Shown here one piece after another: positions 1 through 5,717 of a stretch of DNA of 6,805 bases. This DNA is from Parachlamydiaceae bacterium. Lineage in GTDB: Bacteria > Chlamydiota > Chlamydiia > Chlamydiales > Parachlamydiaceae. The stretch lies in assembly GCA_003164155.1 (NCBI GenBank), contig PLSG01000009.1:1-6805 (forward strand), in the 5' to 3' direction. The notes beneath the pieces were generated by a model, which saw only the letters and a program-made list of their open reading frames with translations, was not told where the DNA came from and did not search any database. A program made the position numbers and the translations under genes. Positions within the stretch are counted from its first letter, which is position 1. Each line of letters opens with the position of its first letter.

Positions 1-17
1 TTAACCCAAGTTCAGTG
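1..17 (+). repeat. Left terminal inverted repeat of the IS
   Basis: TTAACCCAAGTTCAGTG is the exact reverse complement of bases 2099-2115. Allowing one mismatch, the match extends to base 20 (19 of 20 positions). Confidence 0.92.
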
Positions 18-208
18 ATGGGCTAAGGACATCAAAACACGTAACTACTAGAAAGCCAATAACTTGTGTTTTTAAACCGAAAAACTCAATTTCCCTAACT
101 CGCTTAATAACAAGTACTTAGAATTCCACCTCCCGTTGTAGTGGCTGAATTTTGAGTGTTTTTAAAATTCCCCTTTTCTTTATCTTCTGACTCTGCTATT
201 TTCAGGTT

Positions 209-2041
209 ATGTATATAAAAAAGACTCTTAAAACAGATCCTAAAAGTGGTAAGACTTATTCTGCTTACCATTTGGTTGAATCCGTCCGCACTGAGAAAGG
301 GCCGAGACAACGCACTCTCCTTTATATGGGCTCTGAAATAGAGCTTCCTGAAGGCGAGCATAAACTTCTTACCCAGCGCATTGAAGGGATTATTGCAGGT
401 GAGCAATCTCTGTTGTCATACTCTGAAAATATAGAACGATTAGCTCAAATTTATGCCTCCCAAGTTATTCGCCGTTTATCTACTCCTGAAGGTAACCTCG
501 AATGTACTGAAAAAGAAAGACTCGAACCCGAATTTATCAGTATTGATGTAAATTCTATCGAAAAATCCGATCCTCGCTCTGTTGGCGCTGAACATCTTAT
601 GCTACAAATGGCTAATCAGCTCGAAATCCCAGGGAAACTACAAGAACTTGGGCTATCTAAAACAGACACCTCAATTGCTTTGGGCTCTATTATAGCGAGA
701 GCTGTCTACCCGGACAGCGAAAGATCTACATACTCTTGGCTTTGCAATGACAGTGGGCTTGGTGAGTTAATCGACTTTGATTTTAAAAAGTCTTCCTTAG
801 ATAAGCTTTATCAAGTAAGCGATAAGTTGCTAACTCATAAAATAGCACTCGAGAGTCATTTTGAGGCTATTGAATGCAAATTTCATGGGTTCAAAAGCAC
901 AATAGCATTGTATGATCTCACCAATACATACATGGAAGGCCAAGCCAAATCCAATCCAAAAGCAGCTCACGGGGTTTCTAAAGAAAAACGAATTGATTGT
1001 CCACTGGTGACTATGGGACTTGTCATGAATGAGTATGGATTCTTAAATCGAACCTCATTTCTTCCAGGAAATGCTTCAGAGCCTAAAACTCTTGAAGAAA
1101 TGATAGAAAATCTCAGTGCTCACCAAAACCTATTCAAGCCTACCATTATTCTAGATGCAGGAATAGCTACTAAAGATAACCTTGCCTGGCTTAGGGGGAA
1201 GGGGTATACATATGTGGTCTCGGCAAGAGAAAATGCCCCTTCAATTGATTTAGAAGGTGAATTAGTTGCTGTCGGGGATCTTAATAATCTTGTAAAAGCT
1301 GCTTTAATCAAAAGCGAAGATGATAATGAAGAAAAGTGGCTTTACTGCGAGTCTGAAGCAAAGGCTGCAGTTGCTTTAGAAATGAAACAATCATTCAAAA
1401 AGCGCTTTGAAGATGACCTGATAAAACTTTCTAACGGCCTTTCTAGACCAAAAGGGCGAAAAAAATACACAAAAGTAATTGAACGAATTGGTCGGTTAAA
1501 AGAGAAACATAGAAGAATTTCAGGATGCTACGAGGTTAATGCTATAGCCTCGGAAGATGGGGCAACAGCTACTGCTATTGAATGGAAAGTTATCGACGAG
1601 AAAATGAAAGATAAATTAACTGGAAGCTACTTTCTAAGGACGAATCTGGTCGGCATGGGAGCTAAAGAATTATGGCAATTATACAATACTTTAAGAGGTG
1701 TTGAAGATGCCTTTCGTTTTATGAAATCATCCTTAGGGCTCCGTCCGGTCTATCACCAGAAGGAACATCGAGTTGACGGACATCTTTGGATAACAATTAT
1801 GGCTTATCATTTAATCCAAAATTGTCTCTACCAGTTGAAAAAACAAGAAATTAATTACCAATGGAAGACTATTCGTAAGTTTATGATGGGTCGAGTGAGG
1901 GTAACAATGAATGCAAAGACGGTGGATGGAAAGACTCTTTACCATCGCAGCTCAACAAAAGCGGAAGGTGAACAAAAAGAAATATATAGAGCGTTGGGAA
2001 TACCATCTCAAATCCTGAAAGCTCATAAAACAATTCTCTAA
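209..2041 (+). CDS. IS1634-family DDE transposase
   Basis: A full-length 610-residue transposase that would cut and rejoin DNA at the ends of the surrounding IS. The N-terminus (MYIKKTLKTD, then VRTEKGPRQRTLLYMG) is the usual opening of IS1634-type transposases, which supports the ATG at 209 although only a weak AGG lies before it. Visible catalytic positions are D236 in YDLTNTYMEG, D316 in ILDAGIATKDN and E499 in RGVEDAFRFMKSSLGLRP, the last resembling the IS4-superfamily Y-(2)-R-(3)-E-(6)-K region. About 150 residues (roughly 340-490) separate the second Asp from the Glu motif and include a Lys/Arg-rich stretch near 413-437, as expected for the insertion domain of this superfamily. The frame is open throughout with no stop or frameshift. 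It is the only gene in the element; expression may depend on flanking promoters, as no convincing promoter is seen at 18-208. Confidence 0.93.
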   Translation: MYIKKTLKTDPKSGKTYSAYHLVESVRTEKGPRQRTLLYMGSEIELPEGEHKLLTQRIEGIIAGEQSLLSYSENIERLAQIYASQVIRRLSTPEGNLECTEKERLEPEFISIDVNSIEKSDPRSVGAEHLMLQMANQLEIPGKLQELGLSKTDTSIALGSIIARAVYPDSERSTYSWLCNDSGLGELIDFDFKKSSLDKLYQVSDKLLTHKIALESHFEAIECKFHGFKSTIALYDLTNTYMEGQAKSNPKAAHGVSKEKRIDCPLVTMGLVMNEYGFLNRTSFLPGNASEPKTLEEMIENLSAHQNLFKPTIILDAGIATKDNLAWLRGKGYTYVVSARENAPSIDLEGELVAVGDLNNLVKAALIKSEDDNEEKWLYCESEAKAAVALEMKQSFKKRFEDDLIKLSNGLSRPKGRKKYTKVIERIGRLKEKHRRISGCYEVNAIASEDGATATAIEWKVIDEKMKDKLTGSYFLRTNLVGMGAKELWQLYNTLRGVEDAFRFMKSSLGLRPVYHQKEHRVDGHLWITIMAYHLIQNCLYQLKKQEINYQWKTIRKFMMGRVRVTMNAKTVDGKTLYHRSSTKAEGEQKEIYRALGIPSQILKAHKTIL

Positions 2042-2098
2042 ATTTCAAGATGTAGTGGCGAATTCATCAAACTTCGTTTCGATTCTCCGTGAGAGCAG

Positions 2099-2115
2099 CA
2101 CTGAACTTGGGTTAA
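2099..2115 (-). repeat. Right terminal inverted repeat of the IS
   Basis: CACTGAACTTGGGTTAA pairs perfectly with the left end; the one-mismatch extension starts at 2096. It marks the right edge of the element. Confidence 0.92.
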
Positions 2116-2247
2116 GCGCAAAATTTCACAATCCCGAATGCCTTGGCTTAGGTAATGCGTGATTGCACTTGTGCGCATTGTGTACGAGTGCACATTATTT
2201 TTGATCCCCGCTACAACTTAGTCTATTTCTTCTGTTGCAATTCGGTA
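2116..2247 (-). pseudogene. Possible tyrosine recombinase/integrase remnant, truncated by the IS
   Basis: On the minus strand from 2247 to 2116 the translation is YRIATEEID, a TAA stop, then VVAGIKNNVHSYTMR followed by TSAITHYLSQGIRDCEILR. This follows the catalytic box of phage/Xer integrases, typically like kkAGIkk-V-P-H-t-L-R-h-s-a-T-H-L-x-x-G. The AGIK lead-in, the conserved Arg of the H-x-x-R box, the AITHYL helix and the following Gly all line up. The His of H-x-x-R would be Tyr here (TAC where CAC is expected), and a stop lies nine codons in, both consistent with decay. The reading ends exactly at the IS right terminus, so the remainder (GH box and nucleophilic Tyr) would be expected beyond the left end of the IS if the element inserted here. 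Only about 43 codons are visible, so chance similarity is not excluded. Confidence 0.45.
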
Positions 2248-2289
2248 TCAATTTAGGAAAAATTTTTGCACTCTTTGAACCTCAATAGA

Positions 2290-2318
2290 TTTCACAAAAA
2301 GATGCTATTTTTGTGAAA
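2290..2318. promoter_or_regulatory. Perfect 11-bp inverted repeat, possible operator of the DUF6088-like gene
   Basis: TTTCACAAAAA (2290-2300) and TTTTTGTGAAA (2308-2318) are exact reverse complements separated by 7 bases, and end 16 bases before the ATG at 2335. It is AT-rich without a GC-rich stem, so a protein-binding palindrome is more likely than a terminator. AbiEi-type antitoxins are known to repress their own promoters through inverted repeats; assigning that role here is inference from position. Confidence 0.5.
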
Positions 2319-2334
2319 AATAGAGGCAACCAAA

Positions 2335-2532
2335 ATGCGCCAAAGTATTGAAATCACTGCAAAAATAGAATTATCGAGCATGGTCGCGGATGGTGTTTTA
2401 CCCCAATGAACTTTTCGGATCTGGATAGCGATGCATCTATTCGCAAGGCACTCTCACAGCTTAAAAAACAAAATATCATCAGACGGCTCGAATATATATT
2501 TAGGTAACCACGCCACTCTAGCTGATCTTTGA
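2335..2532 (+). pseudogene. Frameshifted DUF6088/AbiEi-like antitoxin remnant
   Basis: Three consecutive reading frames together give a short winged-helix-like protein. Frame 1 starts at ATG 2335 with MRQSIEITAKI. After a one-base deletion near 2368-2370, a second frame reads IIEHGRGWCFTPMNFSDL, then DSDASIRKALSQLKKQNIIR and RLEYIFR before TAA at 2505. A third frame (2500-2532) gives YLGNHATLADL and TGA. The composite follows the DUF6088 pattern (M-x-x-S-I-E near the start, G-R-G-W-x-F-T-P-x-D/N-F, x-A-L-S-x-L, I-R-R-L, then Y-x-x-P-x-H-x-x-L-G). These proteins resemble AbiEi antitoxins and usually sit upstream of an AbiEii-type nucleotidyltransferase toxin. No such toxin follows; the convergent operon ends at 2692. 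The normal gene is about 200 residues, so the C-terminal two thirds are also missing. The second frameshift is less certain than the first. Confidence 0.6.
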
Positions 2533-2575
2533 CAAGCTTATGTTTGAAGTTTGATTGCCAAGTACCTAATATACA

Positions 2576-2629
2576 CTTCGTCCCCTATGTCGCAAAAAAT
2601 GCGAACATAAAGTTGCGATGGGTGCGAAG
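2576..2629. repeat. Imperfect inverted repeats with alternative pairings
   Basis: CTTCG (2576-2580) and CGCAA (2591-2595) can pair with CGAAG (2625-2629) and TTGCG (2613-2617). The inner CGCA can instead pair locally with TGCG (2600-2603), flanked by TATGT/ACATA, giving a hairpin at 2586-2609. The region lies 60-115 bases past the last stop codon of the minus-strand operon, so it could contribute to transcription termination. There is no U-tract after the stem in that direction, so it is not a standard intrinsic terminator. Confidence 0.3.
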
Positions 2630-2691
2630 CGAGTATGTTCTAGATCTGCCGATATGCATTAATTCCCTATAGTCCTGGGCATTTCCTACTT

Positions 2692-3126
2692 TTATCTGAA
2701 AGCCTGAATTTGCAAATGATCTGCCATTCCGGCTTTTTCCTTGGCCCTCTCTAAACAATCTAGAACCTGATAATAGCTGAATGTCAATGGTATAGGCTCC
2801 AATGTAAGAGCTTCTATTGTTATCGCAATCTCCTCTTTTGTTATAATGGGATAATCACAAAGATTTCCTGTAGGATTTTTAGCCCCATTTTTTTCCACTA
2901 AACTCTTCATAACACCAATCACAGTGTTCTTTAGTTGTATGTCCGGTATTTTTTTAGCCATCTGGTGTGCATTCAAAATCCATTTCTTTGCCTCTAACCT
3001 ATATTCATAAGTAGAAACCTTTTGCTCACGTTTTTGATCACAATGCTCGCCGGCAAAGGCGTGCGATGACGCCAGTAATAACAAAACTGTTGTCACTGAG
3101 ATAAAAAGAGATTTTTGCTTATTCAT
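2692..3126 (-). CDS. Small exported protein of unknown function (144 aa), last gene of the operon
   Basis: I do not recognise this family. The N-terminus has the form of a Sec signal peptide: MNKQK, then a hydrophobic core (roughly residues 7-20), then SSHAFAG with a likely cleavage after AFA at residue 25. The mature part is about 119 residues, mostly predicted helix by eye, with three cysteines (29, 90, 124), so one disulfide is possible in the periplasm. It is not a lipoprotein by the lipobox test, because the first Cys lies four residues past the cleavage site. The ATG lies inside the end of the upstream gene (ATGAATAA, an 8-base overlap), with AAGGAA upstream within that gene, indicating translational coupling. 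It closes a leftward run of genes that begins with an Rhs-type gene; a role as accessory or immunity protein is only a guess from position. Confidence 0.8.
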   Translation of the reverse strand: MNKQKSLFISVTTVLLLLASSHAFAGEHCDQKREQKVSTYEYRLEAKKWILNAHQMAKKIPDIQLKNTVIGVMKSLVEKNGAKNPTGNLCDYPIITKEEIAITIEALTLEPIPLTFSYYQVLDCLERAKEKAGMADHLQIQAFR

Positions 3127-3844
3127 CTTTTGAGAAATTCCTTAGTGGTTCTAAATATTGACCCCATTTTCCGGGATCTGTTTCGCAACAATTATAGGCG
3201 TGTTGCTTCATTCCATCGATAGCTAAAATAGCCCCCATGATAGATGAAGCAGTAAATAATCTTTCGGCAGAATCTTTCACAATTTGATCTGCTAAAAAAT
3301 CCACACAGGATTTGCTTTCGGCTACTCTGTCCTCAATACTCATTTTTGAATCTGTATTTTTAGCGCTGGTTCCGCCATCAAAGATTTTCACACAACACAT
3401 GCCTGATTCACTGATTTGGATATCTTCTTTTGATAAACAGGTCTTGTTATTGATCAGAAGTTCAGAAAAAACATGCAAATCTTCAGGGCTTAAAGAATTG
3501 AAATTATAAGAGCTGAAAATTAAACACTTCTCATTCTCTATATTTTTTATCCGGCTCTTAAGCTCGGGGAAAAGTCTTATAATATCTCTATAAATTACTG
3601 CTGCTTGTTCAACGTTCCCTGCTTCCCTGAGCTCACACATCTTTGCTGCATATATCTTCAGCATGGCAGAATTTCTATTGACTATCTTTTTTTTTCTTGG
3701 CGGTCTTTTCGATGGGAGCTGTTCAACCGGCTGAGAGTATTTTTCAACAGCTTGTCGATATTCTTCCGTTTCGGTGTATGGCACCACAGCCTCGATAACA
3801 GCTGTACTCAATAAAAATACTCCCAGCATCAAAACATGTTTCAT
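3119..3844 (-). CDS. Exported Cys-rich protein with a TPR-like helical pair (241 aa), unknown function
   Basis: The start at 3844 is supported by GAGGTG five bases upstream and by a signal peptide directly after it (MKHVLMLGVFLLSTAVIEA, cleavage likely near residue 19-20). A basic linker RPPRKKK (48-54) follows, then a helix-turn-helix pair at about 62-95 (MLKIYAAKMCELREAGNVEQ, then AAVIYRDIIRLFPE) that looks like a single TPR unit. The rest has no motif I recognise. It has eight cysteines (70, 107, 136, 150, 151, 180, 219, 220), including two adjacent pairs, which would suit disulfide bonding in the periplasm or cell envelope. The basic linker is encoded through a run of nine A's, a possible slippage site. 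It starts 21 bases after the TPR gene upstream and overlaps the next gene by 8 bases. The TPR-like unit suggests a partner-binding role related to its upstream neighbour; this is inference. Confidence 0.82.
   Translation of the reverse strand: MKHVLMLGVFLLSTAVIEAVVPYTETEEYRQAVEKYSQPVEQLPSKRPPRKKKIVNRNSAMLKIYAAKMCELREAGNVEQAAVIYRDIIRLFPELKSRIKNIENEKCLIFSSYNFNSLSPEDLHVFSELLINNKTCLSKEDIQISESGMCCVKIFDGGTSAKNTDSKMSIEDRVAESKSCVDFLADQIVKDSAERLFTASSIMGAILAIDGMKQHAYNCCETDPGKWGQYLEPLRNFSKDE
3687..3695 (-). other. A9 homopolymer with an in-frame A AAA AAG heptamer
   Basis: On the coding (minus) strand the codons are AGA AAA AAA AAG ATA in the 241-residue gene (about residues 50-54). The tract contains A AAA AAG in the register of the classic -1 slippery heptamer. 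A shift in either direction meets a stop at once or within four codons, so slippage would give a product of about 55 residues. No stimulatory structure was established. Confidence 0.4.
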
Positions 3845-3849
3845 ACTTA

Positions 3850-3855
3850 CACCTC
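3850..3855 (-). promoter_or_regulatory. Ribosome binding site deciding the start at 3844
   Basis: GAGGTG on the minus strand, five bases before the ATG. It is one of the two clearest Shine-Dalgarno sequences in the operon and fixes the start just before a signal peptide. Confidence 0.7.
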
Positions 3856-3865
3856 AGTCAACAGG

Positions 3866-5116
3866 TTAATTTTTCAATTTATTTTCAGCTATTTCAATCA
3901 TTTTAAAAGCATTTGCATGCTCATATCCTTGTGATATGGCTTTATAAAAGTGATCTATTGCCTCATCGTAATCGTGATCAATGAAATGCATAATACCTAG
4001 CTGAGTATGGGCTTCACCAGAACAAGGAAAGTAATCCATAGCCAACTCAAAATATTTTATTGCATCTTTAAAACAACTTCTGGAAAGGCTAGTTTTTCCA
4101 CGGCTCAATAGCACTTCCAAGGAAATCACTGTCAATTGGCGGCCCAACTTTTTTTCTCTGATTCGTTTGAATTGTGCTGTGTCGATAAAATGCCAAACAT
4201 GTTTAGCGTTCATTTCCAATTTTCGCGGAATGATAAATTGGTCTCTAAATGGATATTCATCTTCTTCAAATTCTTCATCTTCTTCAGAGTTGTCGCAATA
4301 CCTGGCATTACAATCATCATTATAGGGATCGAAAAAATTATGATTTTCATAGTCGAATGCTAGCCAAATGTAAGTCTCTTGAGCAAAAACTTCCGATTTT
4401 AAATATTTCTCATCAGAGGTGATTATATACAAATCACCATAAATTTTTGAAATCAAAGCGCATAATTTCAAAGCTATTCTTCCTTGATCCTCTATATCCA
4501 TTGGCACTTCTCGCCCATAGAGCATGATGCGCATAAAACAAAGGAACGCTGCATGCAAAGCCTTTTTGAAGCCTTCTTCATCGTTTGCAAAAGCGTACAT
4601 GGCTTTAGCATACTGGAACATCCAATTGTAATTTGTGTCCTTTTGAATTAAGGTTTTCTTATCCCATAAATGATATTCCGAGTCGTCGAGTTTACACGCA
4701 TCGTGCAAAGCACTTAAAATTTGCCTATAATTCGGAAAACACAGACAGCCTGTGGCCATATAATGCAGCTGACAGTTATAAAAAGAAATATGCTTTTTTA
4801 GAACAGATTCATTTCCTTCCCATTTCTTCATTTTTGGATATGCTCTCATTGCATACTCAAGTTTCTTAAAGGCTTTATAAAATGTATAGCTTGCTTCAGA
4901 GTCAGTTAATTCGCTCCAAGACTCAGCCCTATCGCCTTCCGCCATGGCCTTTTGATACAAATCCCATGCTATTGGGAATTCTTTACTTTCGCAATCGGGA
5001 TTTATCCAAGATGCCTCTATAGTACTGCCATAAAGGAAGATAAATAGACCAACCGCATAAAAGCGCAGCACAAGCAATAATCTTTCTGTTTTTTTCTCTT
5101 TCACATCGCCATCCAT
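3866..5116 (-). CDS. TPR-repeat protein with N-terminal signal or anchor segment (416 aa)
   Basis: The N-terminus has basic residues (KEKKTER, 6-12), a hydrophobic segment at about 13-30 (LLLVLRFYAVGLFIFLYG) and then STIEASW, so it is exported or anchored by one membrane segment. The C-terminus carries two tetratricopeptide units: about 343-366 (CFKDAIKYFELAMDYFP) and 367-400 (GEAHTQLGIMHFIDHDYDEA, then IDHFYKAISQGY). TPRs bind protein partners. Residues 47-95 (AWDLYQKAMAE, YKAFKKLEYAMRAYP) look like weaker repeats of the same kind. The middle has no motif I recognise apart from an acidic run at 277-287 (SEEDEEFEEDE) next to an aromatic, Asn-rich stretch. The start is uncertain: the ATG at 5116 has only TGGA close upstream, and a GTG four codons later (5104) would give a more typical signal peptide. 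It lies 45 bases after the previous gene and 21 before the next. A scaffold or chaperone for the operon's secreted proteins fits, but is unproven. Confidence 0.82.
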   Translation of the reverse strand: MDGDVKEKKTERLLLVLRFYAVGLFIFLYGSTIEASWINPDCESKEFPIAWDLYQKAMAEGDRAESWSELTDSEASYTFYKAFKKLEYAMRAYPKMKKWEGNESVLKKHISFYNCQLHYMATGCLCFPNYRQILSALHDACKLDDSEYHLWDKKTLIQKDTNYNWMFQYAKAMYAFANDEEGFKKALHAAFLCFMRIMLYGREVPMDIEDQGRIALKLCALISKIYGDLYIITSDEKYLKSEVFAQETYIWLAFDYENHNFFDPYNDDCNARYCDNSEEDEEFEEDEYPFRDQFIIPRKLEMNAKHVWHFIDTAQFKRIREKKLGRQLTVISLEVLLSRGKTSLSRSCFKDAIKYFELAMDYFPCSGEAHTQLGIMHFIDHDYDEAIDHFYKAISQGYEHANAFKMIEIAENKLKN

Positions 5117-5161
5117 GTTTCCAGGTAAATGATATACATAGAGTTGATCTCCATTTCTGGT

Positions 5162-5707
5162 TTATTTTCTGCTATTCTTAACGAATTCTAAAGCTTCCTC
5201 ATAATTTTCAATGAAATCGCCTTTATAGCCATAAGGGTTAGCTCGATCTGTCGTGTTATAGCTAATTTTTCCATTCACAGCAGAAGCCACTCCAATATCG
5301 GGATCAAAGATTTCATAACCTTTTTTATCAGAGACAAAAATTATTATCTCAATTTCTTTTGAAGTAAAAGGAAAATTCTTCAAAAAAGGCCTTAACCTTT
5401 CATTTGCATTTATGGCAGCAAGAAATTCTTCAACACAATTGACTAGTATTTCGCGCAGCCTCTCTTTAGTCACCGGCCCTGTCATCTCAAATCTTAACCC
5501 TAATACATTCACACAATCTGCCAAGCCACCAGATATTCCAATCACCCTCATTTTATGCCGTTTGGAAAGCTTTTTAGCCATATCAGCTCTTAGATCTTGC
5601 GCAATAACAACATATTCTGCAGGAATATATTCATCGTTCATAGCACTTATTTCCAAAGTAATGCAGTTGATAAAACAAACAAATAGAAAGATAAAACATG
5701 GTTTCAT
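5162..5707 (-). CDS. Exported protein coupled to the rhs gene (181 aa), candidate immunity or accessory protein
   Basis: The frame is open to an ATG at 5746 inside the rhs gene, but the ATG at 5707 is preferred: GAGGA lies four bases before it and a signal peptide follows (MKPCFIFLFVCFINCITLEI, cleavage near SA at 21-22). The mature part is about 159 residues of mixed alpha/beta character, with RVIGISGGLADCVNVLGLRF (54-73), a helical stretch KERLREILVNCVEEFLAAIN (81-100), RPFLKNFPF (106-114) and a strand EIIIFVSDKKG (120-130). The pattern of a conserved glycine segment, a helix ending in F-L-x-x-I-N, then R-P-F/Y-L-x-x-x-P-F resembles small conserved proteins I associate with environmental Chlamydiae, but I cannot name a domain. 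It follows the rhs stop codon by 7 bases, and its Shine-Dalgarno overlaps that stop, so the two are almost certainly co-translated. That is where a toxin's immunity gene would sit, and export would place it where an Rhs tip with lipid or envelope targets could act. This role is inferred. Confidence 0.8.
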   Translation of the reverse strand: MKPCFIFLFVCFINCITLEISAMNDEYIPAEYVVIAQDLRADMAKKLSKRHKMRVIGISGGLADCVNVLGLRFEMTGPVTKERLREILVNCVEEFLAAINANERLRPFLKNFPFTSKEIEIIIFVSDKKGYEIFDPDIGVASAVNGKISYNTTDRANPYGYKGDFIENYEEALEFVKNSRK

Positions 5708-5711
5708 ATTA

Positions 5712-5717
5712 TCCTCA
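5712..5717 (-). promoter_or_regulatory. Shine-Dalgarno overlapping the rhs stop codon
   Basis: On the minus strand the rhs gene ends TTT TCA TGA GGA and the next ATG follows after TAAT. The TGAGGA is therefore both the stop codon and the ribosome binding site of the 181-residue gene, which favours termination-reinitiation coupling and decides the start at 5707 over 5746. Confidence 0.7.

Larger units (their letters stand above)
1..2115 (+). mobile_element. IS1634-like (IS4 superfamily) insertion sequence, apparently complete
   Basis: The element is bounded by a perfect 17-bp inverted repeat (TTAACCCAAGTTCAGTG at the left end, its reverse complement at 2099-2115) and holds one transposase gene read left to right. 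There are 208 bases before the start codon and 74 between the stop codon and the right end. The termini, the single ORF and an intact DDE set argue for an element that is or recently was active. The left boundary coincides with the first base of the window, so the terminus could extend further left and the target-site duplication cannot be checked. The right end abuts a decayed recombinase-like stretch. Family assignment rests on recognising the transposase. Confidence 0.9.
2116..2691. other. Decayed intergenic zone between the IS and the minus-strand operon
   Basis: No intact gene is found on either strand in these 576 bases. They hold a possible tyrosine-recombinase remnant beside the IS (minus strand), an 11-bp inverted repeat, a frameshifted DUF6088-like remnant (plus strand) and a hairpin-prone stretch before the end of the operon. 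Two unrelated gene relics next to an IS point to repeated insertion and erosion, as at a genomic-island edge. Confidence 0.6.

Noticed and set aside
18..208. Search for a promoter ahead of the transposase (for example TTGAGT at 152-157)
   Set aside because: No -10 element matching better than three of six bases lies at a proper distance, so no promoter is called.
137..2059. Direct repeat TGTAGTGGC near both IS ends (137-145 and 2051-2059)
   Set aside because: It is nine bases long and in the same orientation rather than inverted, so it does not fit symmetric transposase-binding sites and may be chance.
2164..2201. Hairpin TGCACTTGT/ACGAGTGCA followed by a T-rich run, resembling an intrinsic terminator
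   Set aside because: It includes a G-T pair, has an 11-base loop, and lies within the recombinase-like remnant, with no gene ending just before it; probably coincidental.
2533..2691. Possible remnant of an AbiEii-type toxin after the DUF6088-like relic
   Set aside because: None of the six frames in this stretch shows a nucleotidyltransferase motif or a long open reading.
5117..5161. Weak inverted repeat CCAG-AAATG/CATTT-CTGG between the 181- and 416-residue genes
   Set aside because: The loop is about 20 bases and the stem is bulged and AT-rich; not convincing as a terminator or processing site.
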